Shown here one piece after another: positions 1-9,678 of a DNA stretch of 64,000 bases (the stretch's first letter is position 1; every line of letters starts with the position of its first letter). The notes beneath the pieces are model-generated. The model did not search any database. It was given only the letters and a program-made list of their open reading frames with translations, and was not told the DNA's origin. The translations under genes and the position numbers were made by a program. The stretch spans positions 124,001 to 188,000 of the forward strand of contig NZ_KZ848476.1 of assembly GCF_003327285.1 (NCBI RefSeq). The letters run 5' to 3'. The DNA is from Microbacterium sorbitolivorans. Its GTDB lineage: Bacteria; Actinomycetota; Actinomycetes; Actinomycetales; Microbacteriaceae.

Positions 1-1262
1 TCGACGCGCCGCGAGTCCATCCGGACCACCTCCAGGGACCCGTGCTCGACGCGGACCGTGTCACCCACGGCCGGGACGCGCTCGAGCTCGCTCATGATGT
101 ATCCGCCGACGGTGTCGTAGTCGTCGGATTCGGGGACGATGATGCCGACCCGCTCGCGGGCCTCGTCGGGGCGAAGCTGGCCGGGGAAGGTCACGGAACC
201 GGTGTGCCTGACCACGCCCGCCCTGCGGCGGTCGTGTTCGTCGGAGACCTCGCCGACGATCTCCTCGACCAGGTCTTCGAGCGTGACGACGCCGGCGGTT
301 CCGCCGTACTCGTCGACGACGACGGCCATCTGGTAGCCGCGGGTGCGGAGCTCCGCGAGGAGCTGGTCGAGCTTTACCGTCTCGGGCACGCGGAGCGCGT
401 CGGACCGCAGGGCACCGACGGGCACCTCCCTACGGCGCTCGCGCGGGACCGCGATCGCGGCCTTGAGGTGCACGATGCCGACGACGTCGTCGAGGTCGTC
501 GTCGTAGACGGGGAAGCGGCTGTGTCCGGTCTCGCGGGCGCGCACGATGACGTCGCTCGCCGACTCGCCGACGGCGATCGCGTGCATGCGCGGGCGCGGC
601 GTCATGACGTCGCCGGCCGACAGGCGCGTGAAGGTGAGCGAGCGGTCGAGCAGCGTCGCCGTGTCCTCTTCGAGGACGCCCGCGGTGGCGCTGCGGCGCA
701 CGAGGCTCGAGAGCTCCTCGGCGCTTCGCGCGCCCGAGAGCTCTTCCTGGGGCTCGATGCCCATCGCGCGCAGGATGCCGTTCGCGCTGCCGTTCAGCGC
801 CGAGACCGCGGGACGGAAGACCGTCGTGAACGCGATCTGCAGCGGGGCGACGAGCTTCGCGGTGTGGAGCGGGAGCGCCAGCGCGAAGTTCTTCGGCACG
901 AGCTCGCCGAGGATCATCGACGCGATCGTCGCGATCGCCATGCCGATGATCGTTGCGATGGCGGCGACGGCGGCCTCGGGAAGCCACGACTCCAGGAGCG
1001 GCGAGAGCAGACGCGAGAGCGCCGGCTCCATCGTGTATCCGGTGAGGAGCGTCGTGAGGGTGATGCCCAGCTGCGCCGACGAGAGATGGGTTGAAGTGTG
1101 GCGGAGCGCCGAGATGGTGGCGTTCAGGCCGTTCTCGCCGCGATCTCTGCGGGCCTCGAGGTCTGCGCGGTCGAGGTTAACGAGGGAGAACTCGCTGGCG
1201 ACGAAGATGCCCGTGCCGAAGATCAGCACGATGCCGACGGCCAACATGATCCAGTCGATCAC
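1..1262 (-). CDS. Hemolysin-family (CorC/TlyC-like) CNNM/CBS membrane protein, partial
   Basis: This gene is open at the left edge; 420 codons are visible from a GTG at 1262. The N-terminus is a hydrophobic segment followed by the DUF21/CNNM pattern ([17 protein letters not shown], then a threonine-rich transmembrane stretch with [11 protein letters not shown]). A CBS-pair region lies mid-protein. The visible C-terminus has the CorC_HlyC transporter-associated fold ([25 protein letters not shown] is split here only by recognition: [12 protein letters not shown], then [12 protein letters not shown]). Relatives are inner-membrane proteins linked to Mg/Co efflux; the haemolysin name is historical. 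Full-length family members are about 430-440 residues, so only a few residues are missing. The gene is divergent from kgd. AAGGCAGG lies upstream of the GTG. Family confidence is high, substrate unknown. Confidence 0.85.
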   Translation of the reverse strand, partial: MIDWIMLAVGIVLIFGTGIFVASEFSLVNLDRADLEARRDRGENGLNATISALRHTSTHLSSAQLGITLTTLLTGYTMEPALSRLLSPLLESWLPEAAVAAIATIIGMAIATIASMILGELVPKNFALALPLHTAKLVAPLQIAFTTVFRPAVSALNGSANGILRAMGIEPQEELSGARSAEELSSLVRRSATAGVLEEDTATLLDRSLTFTRLSAGDVMTPRPRMHAIAVGESASDVIVRARETGHSRFPVYDDDLDDVVGIVHLKAAIAVPRERRREVPVGALRSDALRVPETVKLDQLLAELRTRGYQMAVVVDEYGGTAGVVTLEDLVEEIVGEVSDEHDRRRAGVVRHTGSVTFPGQLRPDEARERVGIIVPESDDYDTVGGYIMSELERVPAVGDTVRVEHGSLEVVRMDSRRV

Positions 1263-1494
1263 TGCTTCGTCGCACCTGCCTTGGTACGACGCGCGCGGGC
1301 GGCCGCGAGTGAGGGGGTTGAAAAGGATCTACAACTCGGAGGGTCGTCCATAGTCCTCATAGCATACGCGATGAGTTCACCCGTGCGTCGCGTCTCAACT
1401 CAGCTGGACTGGGTTAGGCTTGATGCCGGCTTGCGCTTGACAATCACGCGCAAATGTCGAGCAACATTCATCGATGAAAGTAGGCGGTCTGGCC

Positions 1495-4400
1495 GTGTCG
1501 AGTCAGGTGACGGGTGTCGGTACATCGAATGAGGGAGACTTCGGGGCCAATCAGTGGCTTGTCGACGAGCTCTATCAGCAGTACAAGGTCGATAAGAACA
1601 CCGTCGACAAGGAATGGTGGCCTGTAATGGAGCAGTACGCCGCGTCCCAGGGATCCGCCCCCGCGGCACCTGCGAGCACGGCACCTGCAGCCCCGGCGCA
1701 GCCGGCCGCGAAGCCCGCGCAGTCGCAGCCCGTCGCGAAGCCCGCGCAGTCGCAGCCCGTCGCGAAGACGACGGCGAAGCCCGCCGCCGCCGCGCCGATT
1801 CCCGCGCAGCCGGTCGCGAAAAAGGCCGACGAGTCGGCCGACGCCGCGGAAGACAAGGTCACCGTCCTTAAGGGCATGACCAAGACGCTCGCGAAGAATA
1901 TGGACCAGTCGCTGACGGTCCCGACCGCGACCAGCGTCCGCACGATCCCGGCGAAGCTGATGATCGACAACCGCATCGTCATCAACAACCACATGGCGCG
2001 CACGCGCGGCGGCAAGGTCTCGTTCACCCACATCATCGGCTGGGCGCTCATCCAGGCGTTCAAGGCGTTCCCGAGCCAGAACGTCTACTACGCCGAGATC
2101 GACGGCAAGCCGAGCGTCGTCGCTCCGGCACACGTCAACCTCGGTATCGCGATCGACCTGCCGAAGCCCGACGGCACGCGCGCCCTCATGGTGCCGAGCA
2201 TCAAGAAGGCCGAGACGCTGACCTTCAACGAGTACCTCGCGGCGTACGAAGACCTCGTCAAGCGCGCCCGCGGCAACAAGCTGACGGGTGCCGACTTCGC
2301 CGGCACGACCGTGTCGCTCACGAACCCGGGCGGAATCGGCACCGTGCACTCGGTGCCCCGCCTCATGCAGGGCCAGGGCTGCATCATCGGCGCCGGTGCC
2401 CTCGACTACCCGGCCGAGTTCGCCGGATCCAGCCAGAAGACGCTCAACGAGCTCGCGATCGGCAAGACGATCACGCTCACGAGCACCTACGACCACCGCG
2501 TCATCCAGGGTGCCGGTTCGGGCGAGTTCCTGAAGATCGTGCACCAGCTGCTCATCGGCGGCAACAACTTCTACGAAGACATCTTCGCGGCGCTCCGCAT
2601 CCCATACGCGCCGATCCGCTGGAACGCCGACGTCTCCGTCGACATCGCCGAGCGCGTCGACAAGACCGCCCGCGTGCAGGAGCTCATCAACGCGTACCGC
2701 GTTCGCGGCCACCTCATGGCCGACATCGACCCGCTCGCCTACGTGCAGCGCGAGCACCACGACCTCGAGATCGAGTCGCACGGCCTCACCTTCTGGGACC
2801 TCGAGCGCGAGTTCGTCGTCGGCGGCTTCGGCGGCAAGCGCCAGGCCAAGCTCCGCGACATCCTCGGCGTGTTGCGCGACACGTACTGCCGCACTATCGG
2901 CATCGAGTACATGCACATCCGCAACCACGAAGAGCGCGACTGGTTCCAGGGCAAGCTCGAGCGCCCCTACGAGAAGCCCGACCACGACGAGCAGCTCCGT
3001 ATCCTCGGCAAGCTCAACCAGGCCGAGGCCTTCGAGACCTTCCTGCAGACCAAGTACGTCGGTCAGAAGCGCTTCTCGCTCGAGGGCGGCGAGTCGCTGA
3101 TCCCGCTGCTCGACCGCATCATCGACGGCGCCGCCGCCGAGGGCCTCTCGGGCGCCGCGATCGGTATGGCCCACCGCGGCCGCCTCAACGTGCTGACGAA
3201 CATTGCGGGCAAGACCTACGGCGAGGTCTTCAGCGAGTTCGAGGGTGCGCAGCCGGGTAACAAGCGCGGATCCGGTGACGTGAAGTACCACATCGGTACC
3301 GAGGGCACCTTCCGCGGCTCGAACGGCAACGAGATCGACGTGTACCTCGCGGCGAACCCGTCGCACCTCGAGACCGTCGATGGCGTGCTCGAGGGCATCG
3401 TCCGCGCGAAGCAGGACGAGTTCCCGAACGGCACCTTCCCGTGGTTGCCGATCCTCGTCCACGGCGACGCGGCCTTCGCCGGCCAGGGTGTCGTCGTCGA
3501 GACCCTGCAGATGTCGAACCTGCGTGCCTACCGCACCGGCGGCACGATCCATGTCGTCGTCAACAACCAGGTCGGATTCACGACCCTGCCGCAGGATTCG
3601 CGCACCTCGAAGTACGCGACCGACGTCGCAAAGACGATCGAGGCCCCGATCCTGCACGTGAACGGCGACGATCCCGAGTCGGTCGTGCGCGCCGCGGAGC
3701 TCGCCTTCGAGTACCGCCAGAAGTTCCACCGCGACATCGTCATCGACCTCGTCTGCTACCGCCGCCGCGGCCACAACGAGGGCGACGACCCGTCGATGAC
3801 GCAGCCGCTGATGTATGGCCTCATCGAGAACAAGCGCTCGGTGCGCCGCCTGTACACGCAGGCGCTCGTTGGCCGCGGTGACATCACCGAGGAAGAATAC
3901 GAGGCCGCGAAGGCCGACTTCCAGGATCGCCTCGAGGTCGCCTTTGCCGAGACCCACGCCGCCGAGACCGGCGCGATCTCGGTCGTCACGCCCGACCAGC
4001 TCCGCCCCGCGATCGAGGGCGAGCCCGAGCAGACTGGCGTCGGCGCCGACGTCGTCGCGCAGATCGGCGACGCTCACGCCAACATCCCCGAGGGCTTCAC
4101 GGTTCACCAGAAGCTCAAGCAGCTGCTCGACAAGCGCGTCGAGATGAGCCGCCAGGGCAAGATCGATTGGGGCTTCGGTGAGCTCCTCGCGCTCGGCTCG
4201 CTCGTGCTCGAGGGAACCCCGGTGCGCCTCGTGGGTCAGGACTCGCGCCGCGGCACGTTCGTGCAGCGCCACGCGGTGTTCCACGACCGCGTGAACGGCC
4301 AGGAATGGCTGCCGCTTTCGAACCTCGCCGAGAACCAGGCGCGCTTTAGCGTGTATGACTCGCTCCTGAGCGAGTACGCAGCCCTCGCGTTCGAGTACGG

Positions 4401-5181
4401 CTACTCGGTCGAGAACGAGAAGGCGCTCGTGCTCTGGGAGGCGCAGTTCGGCGACTTCGTCAACGGCGCCCAGTCGGTCATCGACGAGTTCATCTCGTCC
4501 TCCCAGCAGAAGTGGGGCCAGGAGTCGGGCGTCGTCCTGCTGCTGCCGCACGGCTACGAGGGCCAGGGCCCCGACCACTCGTCGGCACGCATCGAGCGTT
4601 TCCTGCAGCTCTGCGCGCAGGAGAACATGACCGTCGCGCGCCCGTCGACCCCGGCGTCGTACTTCCACCTGCTGCGTCGCCACGCGTACTCGCGTCCGCG
4701 CCGCCCGCTCGTGGTCTTTACGCCGAAGGCGATGCTGCGCCTGCGCGGCGCGACGAGCGAGGTCGCCGACTTCGCCACGGGCAGCTTCCACACGGTGCTC
4801 GACGACGACCGCGGCATCGACAAGAGCCAGATCACGCGCGTGCTCCTGCACTCGGGCAAGATCCACTGGGATCTCGCCTCCGAGCTACAGAAGAACGCCG
4901 ATCCGTCGATCGCGCTCGTGCGCCTCGAGCAGTTCTACCCGGCGCCGATCGACGAGCTGTCGAACATCGTCGCCCAGTACCCGAACGCCGAGCTGGTGTG
5001 GGTGCAGGACGAGCCTGAGAACCAGGGCGCATGGCCGTTCATCCAGCAGTGGGTGCAGGGCCCCGTCGGCCGCGCGATCAGCGTCGTGTCGCGCCCCGCG
5101 GCCGCCGCGCCGTCGACCGGTTCGTCGAAGGTGCACCAGGCAGAGCAGGCCGACCTGCTCCGCCGCGCGCTGAACCGCTAA
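1495..5181 (+). CDS. kgd: Multifunctional 2-oxoglutarate decarboxylase/dehydrogenase (E1o-E2o fusion)
   Basis: This TCA-cycle enzyme decarboxylates 2-oxoglutarate with thiamine diphosphate and carries an acyltransferase domain on the same chain, as in Mycobacterium Kgd and Corynebacterium OdhA. Order: a short N-terminal helix (GANQWLVDELY), an Ala/Pro/Lys linker with a repeated KPAQSQPVA unit, an E2 catalytic domain ending with TYDHRVIQGAGSGEFL near residue 330, then the E1 part (GMAHRGRLNVLTN near 557, GDAAFAGQGVVVETLQMSN near 655, RRRGHNEGDDPS near 755). I chose GTG 1495 because AGGCGG lies 7 nt upstream and the protein then begins SSQVTG. An in-frame ATG at 1474 has no ribosome site and would add seven residues. 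The 232-bp intergene upstream has TTGACA at 1437-1442 but no matching -10, and TAGGCT at 1415-1420. Length of 1228 aa is normal. Confidence 0.96.
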   Translation: MSSQVTGVGTSNEGDFGANQWLVDELYQQYKVDKNTVDKEWWPVMEQYAASQGSAPAAPASTAPAAPAQPAAKPAQSQPVAKPAQSQPVAKTTAKPAAAAPIPAQPVAKKADESADAAEDKVTVLKGMTKTLAKNMDQSLTVPTATSVRTIPAKLMIDNRIVINNHMARTRGGKVSFTHIIGWALIQAFKAFPSQNVYYAEIDGKPSVVAPAHVNLGIAIDLPKPDGTRALMVPSIKKAETLTFNEYLAAYEDLVKRARGNKLTGADFAGTTVSLTNPGGIGTVHSVPRLMQGQGCIIGAGALDYPAEFAGSSQKTLNELAIGKTITLTSTYDHRVIQGAGSGEFLKIVHQLLIGGNNFYEDIFAALRIPYAPIRWNADVSVDIAERVDKTARVQELINAYRVRGHLMADIDPLAYVQREHHDLEIESHGLTFWDLEREFVVGGFGGKRQAKLRDILGVLRDTYCRTIGIEYMHIRNHEERDWFQGKLERPYEKPDHDEQLRILGKLNQAEAFETFLQTKYVGQKRFSLEGGESLIPLLDRIIDGAAAEGLSGAAIGMAHRGRLNVLTNIAGKTYGEVFSEFEGAQPGNKRGSGDVKYHIGTEGTFRGSNGNEIDVYLAANPSHLETVDGVLEGIVRAKQDEFPNGTFPWLPILVHGDAAFAGQGVVVETLQMSNLRAYRTGGTIHVVVNNQVGFTTLPQDSRTSKYATDVAKTIEAPILHVNGDDPESVVRAAELAFEYRQKFHRDIVIDLVCYRRRGHNEGDDPSMTQPLMYGLIENKRSVRRLYTQALVGRGDITEEEYEAAKADFQDRLEVAFAETHAAETGAISVVTPDQLRPAIEGEPEQTGVGADVVAQIGDAHANIPEGFTVHQKLKQLLDKRVEMSRQGKIDWGFGELLALGSLVLEGTPVRLVGQDSRRGTFVQRHAVFHDRVNGQEWLPLSNLAENQARFSVYDSLLSEYAALAFEYGYSVENEKALVLWEAQFGDFVNGAQSVIDEFISSSQQKWGQESGVVLLLPHGYEGQGPDHSSARIERFLQLCAQENMTVARPSTPASYFHLLRRHAYSRPRRPLVVFTPKAMLRLRGATSEVADFATGSFHTVLDDDRGIDKSQITRVLLHSGKIHWDLASELQKNADPSIALVRLEQFYPAPIDELSNIVAQYPNAELVWVQDEPENQGAWPFIQQWVQGPVGRAISVVSRPAAAAPSTGSSKVHQAEQADLLRRALNR

Positions 5182-5192
5182 CCCGCGCATAA

Positions 5193-5230
5193 CGAAGCGG
5201 CCGGATCCCCTCGGGGACCCGGCCGCTTCG
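5193..5230. terminator. Bidirectional hairpin terminator between kgd and namA
   Basis: A perfect 12-bp inverted repeat, CGAAGCGGCCGG and its complement, flanks a 14-nt loop. It starts 11 nt after the kgd stop and ends 18 nt before the convergent oxidoreductase stop. There is no long U-tract on either side, so efficiency is uncertain. Confidence 0.75.
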
Positions 5231-5247
5231 TCGCGTTAGAGCGCCGC

Positions 5248-6324
5248 TTATCGCGCGCGGTGCGCCCTGATGTACTGCGGCGGCCAGATGCTCGTCGGAT
5301 CCTCGCCCAGCTCGGTCGCGGCGCGCAGCCCGAAGTGCGGGTCGCGCAGCCACTCGCGGGCGGCGAAGACGACGTCGGCCTGGCCGGAGGCGAGGACGTT
5401 CTCGGCCTGCTCTCCGTTCGTGATGATGCCGACGGCGGCCGTCAGCGCGCCCGTGTGCTCGCGCACGCGCGCCGCGAAGGGCACCTGGTAGCCCGGGAAC
5501 ACGTCGATCCGCTGGTGCGCGACGAGCCCGCTCGTCGAGACGTCGAAGAGGTCGGCGCCGGCCTCGACGGCCCACTCCGCCACGGCCGCGACATCGTCGA
5601 CGACGAGGCCGCCCTCGGCCGAGTCGGTCGCCGAGAAGCGCACGAAGACGGGAACGTCGTCGCCGACCTCCGCGCGGACGGCGCGCACGACGTCGAGGAC
5701 GAAGCGCGCGCGGTTCTCGAGGGATCCGCCGTACTCGTCGGTGCGGGTGTTCGTGAGCGGCGAGAGGAACTCGTGCAGGAGGTAGCCGTGCGCGGCGTGG
5801 ACCTCGAGCACCTGGAAGCCCGCGTCGAGCGCGCGGCGCGCGCCCGCGCGGAACGCCTCCACGACCTCGTGGATCCGCTCGAGCGTCATCTCCTCCGGCT
5901 CGGCGAAGCCGTCGTACGCGATCGCCGACGGCGCCTCCGTGACCCAACCGCCCTGGTCAACCGAGACGGATCCGGATTCGCCCGCGAACGGCGCGTACGT
6001 CGACGCCTTGCGGCCCGCGTGCGCGAGCTGGATGCCGGCGACCGATCCGCGCGCCGCGATCGACGCCGTGATGGGGCGCCAGGCGGCGACCTGCTCGTCG
6101 TTCCAGATGCCCGCGTCCTCGGGCGAGATGCGTCCCTCGGGGACGACGGCGGTGGCCTCCGAGACGACGAGGCCCGCGCCGCCGGACGCGAACTGGGCGA
6201 GGTGCACGTGGTGCCAGTCGTTCACCACGCCGTCCTTCGCGCTATAAGTGCACATGGGCGAGACCCAGAGTCGGTTTCGCAGGGTGATTCCGCGGATGGT
6301 GAGGGGCGAGAAGAGCAGGCTCAT
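5248..6324 (-). CDS. namA: NADH:flavin oxidoreductase, old yellow enzyme (YqjM/NamA type)
   Basis: This is an FMN-dependent ene-reductase of the YqjM/NamA class, reducing activated C=C bonds with NADPH. The N-terminus LTIRGITLRNRLWVSPMCTYS carries the Cys (near 25) and Tyr that tune FMN in this subclass. HAGRKAS follows near residue 105, and EVHAAHGYLLHEFLSPL near 170 holds the two His that bind the substrate carbonyl. The C-terminal AREWLRDPHFGLRAA is typical. Length of 358 aa is slightly above the usual 340. AAAGG precedes the ATG. The gene is divergent from nnrD with only 45 bp between the starts, and convergent with kgd. Physiological substrate is not predictable. Confidence 0.92.
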   Translation of the reverse strand: MSLLFSPLTIRGITLRNRLWVSPMCTYSAKDGVVNDWHHVHLAQFASGGAGLVVSEATAVVPEGRISPEDAGIWNDEQVAAWRPITASIAARGSVAGIQLAHAGRKASTYAPFAGESGSVSVDQGGWVTEAPSAIAYDGFAEPEEMTLERIHEVVEAFRAGARRALDAGFQVLEVHAAHGYLLHEFLSPLTNTRTDEYGGSLENRARFVLDVVRAVRAEVGDDVPVFVRFSATDSAEGGLVVDDVAAVAEWAVEAGADLFDVSTSGLVAHQRIDVFPGYQVPFAARVREHTGALTAAVGIITNGEQAENVLASGQADVVFAAREWLRDPHFGLRAATELGEDPTSIWPPQYIRAHRAR

Positions 6325-6357
6325 CGCGGCCTTTCATGGGTTGTCGGTGGCGCCGGA

Positions 6358-6363
6358 TAATGT
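6358..6363 (+). promoter_or_regulatory. -10 hexamer for leaderless nnrD transcript
   Basis: TAATGT lies exactly 6 nt upstream of the nnrD ATG, and no Shine-Dalgarno sequence is present. This places the transcription start at or beside the start codon. Confidence 0.5.
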
Positions 6364-6369
6364 TGCATC

Positions 6370-7257
6370 ATGCCCGGTGGACACGATCTACACTCGTCCG
6401 AATGGACGGCGGCAGACGCTCGAAGCGTTCTCCGCACGCCAACGCACGATGACTACAAGTATTCCCGGGGCACGGTATCGCTCCTGACCGGAAGCGGGCG
6501 ATACCCCGGCGCGGCCGTGCTGTCGGTCGAGGGAGCGTGGCGCGCGGGAGTCGGCATGGTGACGTGGCTCGGCGACCGCCGTGTCGCCCGCCTCGTGCTG
6601 CAGCGCCGCCCCGAGACGGTCATGGGTACGCGCGCCGCCGACGCCTTCGTCGTCGGCAGTGGAATCGACGGGCGCACGCGCGGCGAGGAGCAGACGAAGC
6701 TCATCACCGGCCTCCTCTCCTCCCCGGCCCCTGCCATCATCGACGCCGGAGCGCTCGACTTGGCCTCGCGGGCGCGCGGCCCCTTCGTCGTGACGCCGCA
6801 CGCGGGTGAATTACAAGAAGTTCGCATCCCGCTCGGCCTCGGCGTCGACGACATCGAGGTCGACCCGCTGAACGAGCGGCTCTCGGGCGACTTTCGCGAG
6901 CGGGTGCTTGTGGTGCGCGAGACCGCGGTTGCGCTCGGGGGAGTGGTGCTGCTGAAGGGATCGGACACGATCGTCGCGACGCCGGGCGGCTGGTGGACGG
7001 TCGTGCGCTCCGGCACACCGTGGCTCGCGACCGCGGGCACAGGCGACGTGCTCGCGGGGGCCATGGGCGCCATCGCGGCGACCGCGAGCCGCGCCCGCGG
7101 CGGCGAGATCGACGTTGAAGACCTCGGCCCGATCGCGGCGACGGCCGCGTGGCTGCATGGCACGGCCGGCCGCATCGCGGCGGGACCCGGCATGCCGATC
7201 ACGGCGCTCGACGTCGCGCAGTCGCTGCCCGAGGCGCTCGTCGAGGCCTACGCGTGA
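6370..7257 (+). CDS. nnrD: ADP-dependent (S)-NAD(P)H-hydrate dehydratase
   Basis: This metabolite-repair enzyme dehydrates damaged NAD(P)H hydrates with ADP; it is a ribokinase-fold protein. Motifs: KYSRGTVSLLTGSGRYPGAA near residue 30, AGVGMVTWLGD near 57, FVVTPHAGEL near 140, and VLLKGSDTIVATPGGWW then ATAGTGDVLAGAMGAI near 195-235, the nucleotide and catalytic region. The NnrE epimerase domain that is fused in some homologues is absent. Length of 295 aa fits the single-domain form. It overlaps the next gene by one base (TGATG), so translation is probably coupled. Confidence 0.93.
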   Translation: MPGGHDLHSSEWTAADARSVLRTPTHDDYKYSRGTVSLLTGSGRYPGAAVLSVEGAWRAGVGMVTWLGDRRVARLVLQRRPETVMGTRAADAFVVGSGIDGRTRGEEQTKLITGLLSSPAPAIIDAGALDLASRARGPFVVTPHAGELQEVRIPLGLGVDDIEVDPLNERLSGDFRERVLVVRETAVALGGVVLLKGSDTIVATPGGWWTVVRSGTPWLATAGTGDVLAGAMGAIAATASRARGGEIDVEDLGPIAATAAWLHGTAGRIAAGPGMPITALDVAQSLPEALVEAYA

Positions 7258-8450
7258 TGGCGCGGGCAGGGCTCTGGGTAGCCTTCGCCGCCGCCCACAT
7301 GTGGGCCATCACCCTCGGGTGGCTGTGGCCGAACCAGCCGATGGGCGACACCTACCTCGTTTACGAGCCGTGGGCGACGGCGGCCCTGACGGGCGGCGGC
7401 GTCGTGGGCGTCGACTCGTCGTGGGTGTACCCGCCCCTCGCGCTCGCGCCGATGATCATCGCGAAGACGCTCGTGTGGTTCTCGTCGTACTCGCTCGCCT
7501 GGGCCATCCTCGTCGCCATCCTGAACGCCGGCGCCTTCGCGTTGCTCTTGGGCCGCGGATCCTCGCGCCCGCGGCTGATCGCGGCCGGCTACTGGGTCGT
7601 CTTCATCACCCTGCTTGGCCCCATCGCGATCTTCCGGATCGACGCGATCTCGGTGCCCATTGCGCTCGTCGGGCTGCTGCTCGCCGCCCGCCACCCGCGC
7701 GTCGCCGGCGCCCTCGTGGGCGTGGCGACCTGGATCAAGGTGTGGCCGGCGGCGCTCGTCGCGGCGCTCGTCGTCGCGCTCCGCCGGCGCCTCAGCATCA
7801 TCTGGGGCGGCGCCGTCGTCTCGCTCGTCATCGCGTTCGTCGTCGTCGCCGCGGGCGGATCCGAAAACCTCCTCAGCTTCGTCGCCGAGCAGGGCGGCAG
7901 GGGGCTGCAGATCGAGGCCGTCGCCGCGGCACCGTTCCTCTTCGGGCTCGGCGGCGCGGTTGTCGAGTACAGCTACGAGATCCTCACCTTCCAGGTCACC
8001 GGATCCGGCACCCAGGACGTCTCAGACGCGCTCACGCCGATCATGGGGCTCGTGATGCTCGCGGTCTGCGTCATCGGCGCCTGGCGCGTGCGCCAGGGCG
8101 CCACGGCGTTGCGCCTGCTGCCGCCGCTTGCGCTCGCGCTCGTCGCGACGTTTATCGTCACCAACAAGGTTGGCTCGCCGCAGTTCCAATCATGGCTCGC
8201 GGTGCCGATCGTGCTGTGGATCGTGTGGGACCGTGACCGCGCGAAGGGGCCCGCGGTGCTCACGCTCGTGATCGCCGGCCTGACGCAGGTGGTCTACCCG
8301 ATCGTCTACCAGCAGATTCTCGAGACGCAGACGCCCGCCCTGCTGGTGCTTGCGGCGCGTAATCTCGCCGTCGTCGCGCTGCTCGTGTGGGCGATCGTCG
8401 GGGTATGGTCGGCGCGACCCCAGCCGTCGTCTTCTACGCTTGTAGTGTGA
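7257..8450 (+). CDS. Polytopic membrane glycosyltransferase, GT87/DUF2029-like
   Basis: The protein has 397 residues and about ten hydrophobic segments. It resembles actinobacterial GT87/polyprenol-phosphate-dependent mannosyltransferases: a short N-terminal membrane helix, a periplasmic loop with WLWPNQPMGD and SSWVYPPLALAP, and a later GVATWIKVWPAALV segment typical of the group. The ATG at 7257 overlaps the nnrD stop, whereas an in-frame start at 7149 would put 36 implausible Arg-rich residues in front. Acceptor and donor cannot be read from the sequence; a role in cell-envelope glycan assembly is inferred. The last four bases overlap the MFS gene. Confidence 0.72.
   Translation: MARAGLWVAFAAAHMWAITLGWLWPNQPMGDTYLVYEPWATAALTGGGVVGVDSSWVYPPLALAPMIIAKTLVWFSSYSLAWAILVAILNAGAFALLLGRGSSRPRLIAAGYWVVFITLLGPIAIFRIDAISVPIALVGLLLAARHPRVAGALVGVATWIKVWPAALVAALVVALRRRLSIIWGGAVVSLVIAFVVVAAGGSENLLSFVAEQGGRGLQIEAVAAAPFLFGLGGAVVEYSYEILTFQVTGSGTQDVSDALTPIMGLVMLAVCVIGAWRVRQGATALRLLPPLALALVATFIVTNKVGSPQFQSWLAVPIVLWIVWDRDRAKGPAVLTLVIAGLTQVVYPIVYQQILETQTPALLVLAARNLAVVALLVWAIVGVWSARPQPSSSTLVV
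8435..8440 (+). promoter_or_regulatory. Possible internal -10 for the MFS gene
   Basis: TACGCT ends 6 nt before the MFS GTG start, inside the last codons of the preceding gene. The same hexamer and near-identical spacing precede trmB. It may give the exporter its own leaderless transcript. Confidence 0.35.
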
Positions 8451-9667
8451 CGACACCCACCCCTGCGCCCCGAGGCGGCATCGGCCTGGCCCTCACGTCG
8501 ATGGCCATCGGCGCCTTCGGCATCGGCATGACCGAGTTCGTGTCGATGGGCCTGCTCCCCGGCATCGCCGGAGACCTGTTGCACGGCCTCTACGAGACAC
8601 GGCAGGAGGACGCGATCGCGCAGGCGGGCGTGCTCATCAGCCTCTACGCGCTCGGCGTCGTCATCGGCGCGCCCACCATCGCCGCGTTCGTCGCCCGATT
8701 CCCGCGCAACCGCGTGATGATGGGCCTGCTGGTCGCGCTCCTCGTCACCAACGGGCTCGCGGTCATCGCGCCGACGTTCGAGACGATGGCGATCGCCCGA
8801 TTCCTCGCGGGCCTCCCGCACGGCGCCTACTTCGGCATGGCGACCGTCGTCGCGAGCGAGCTCCTCGGCCCCAGCCGCCGCGGTCACGGCATCGCGATGG
8901 TCATGAGCGGCCTCACGATCGCGAACGTCGTCGGCGTGCCCGGCGGCACCTTCCTCGGCCAGTTCTTCGGCTGGCGCATCGCCTACGCCGTCGTCGTCAT
9001 CGTCTTCGCGCTGGCGCTCGTCATGTGCGCCATCTTCATCCCCGCCCACGAGGGCGACAAGGGCGGATCCTTCCTCGGCGAGCTTCGGATCTTCCGGATC
9101 CCGCAGGTCTGGATGACGGTCGCGCTTGGCGCGATCGGTTTCGGCGCGTTCTTCGCGATCTACAGCTACATCTCGACCCTCATGACCGAGGCAGCCGGAG
9201 GGCCCGAGTGGGCCGTGCCCCTCGCGCTCGTTTCGATCGGCCTGGGCATGGTCGTCGGCAACATCATCGGTGGGCGCCTCGCCGACAAGAGCGTCAAGCG
9301 AACCCTGATCATCGGCCTCGGCATCGTCGCGATCATGTCGGGTGTCGTCGCGGTCTCCGCCGCACACCCCGTCACGCTGCTCGTCGGGCTCTTCCTCTTT
9401 GGTGCGACGAGTCAGATCACGGTGCCGTCGATCCAGTTGCGCCTGCTCGACGTCGCCGGCCAGTACCAGTCGATCGGCGCCGCGCTCAACCACTCCGCGC
9501 TCAACATCGGCAATAGCATCGGCGCCGCCCTCGGCGGCGTCGTCATCGCTGCGGGCTTCGGCTACGCGGCGCCCGCGTGGCTCGGCATCATCCTGTCGGC
9601 CCTCGGAATCCTCATCGCCATGGCATCCTTCGCAATGGACAAGCAGAAGGTCTCGCTCGCGGCCTGA
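8447..9667 (+). CDS. MFS exporter, DHA1/AraJ-like
   Basis: This is a 12-helix major facilitator protein of about 406 residues. The signature GMTEFVSMGLLPGIAGDL in the first helix is characteristic of the AraJ/PbuE/YdhP branch of drug:H+ antiporters. A motif-A-like loop (FVARFPRNRVMMG) follows helix 2, and GLTIANVVGVPGGTFLGQ is seen in helix 5. The GTG at 8447 overlaps the previous stop by four bases (GTGTGA context) and begins TTPTPAPRGG; upstream in-frame starts would add low-quality sequence. The substrate is unknown, most likely a small drug, sugar or nucleoside. It is convergent with metX with 11 bp between stops and no terminator visible. Confidence 0.88.
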   Translation: MTTPTPAPRGGIGLALTSMAIGAFGIGMTEFVSMGLLPGIAGDLLHGLYETRQEDAIAQAGVLISLYALGVVIGAPTIAAFVARFPRNRVMMGLLVALLVTNGLAVIAPTFETMAIARFLAGLPHGAYFGMATVVASELLGPSRRGHGIAMVMSGLTIANVVGVPGGTFLGQFFGWRIAYAVVVIVFALALVMCAIFIPAHEGDKGGSFLGELRIFRIPQVWMTVALGAIGFGAFFAIYSYISTLMTEAAGGPEWAVPLALVSIGLGMVVGNIIGGRLADKSVKRTLIIGLGIVAIMSGVVAVSAAHPVTLLVGLFLFGATSQITVPSIQLRLLDVAGQYQSIGAALNHSALNIGNSIGAALGGVVIAAGFGYAAPAWLGIILSALGILIAMASFAMDKQKVSLAA

Positions 9668-9678
9668 CGCCCGGGGCG

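Noticed and set aside
1437..1442. TTGACA as the kgd promoter
   Set aside because: No -10 is found 16-19 bp downstream, so I did not list it as a promoter.
1468..4866. A 1132-residue open frame opposite kgd
   Set aside because: Its residues are the Asp/Val/Arg/Leu mix of a high-GC shadow, and it is exactly antisense to a conserved enzyme.
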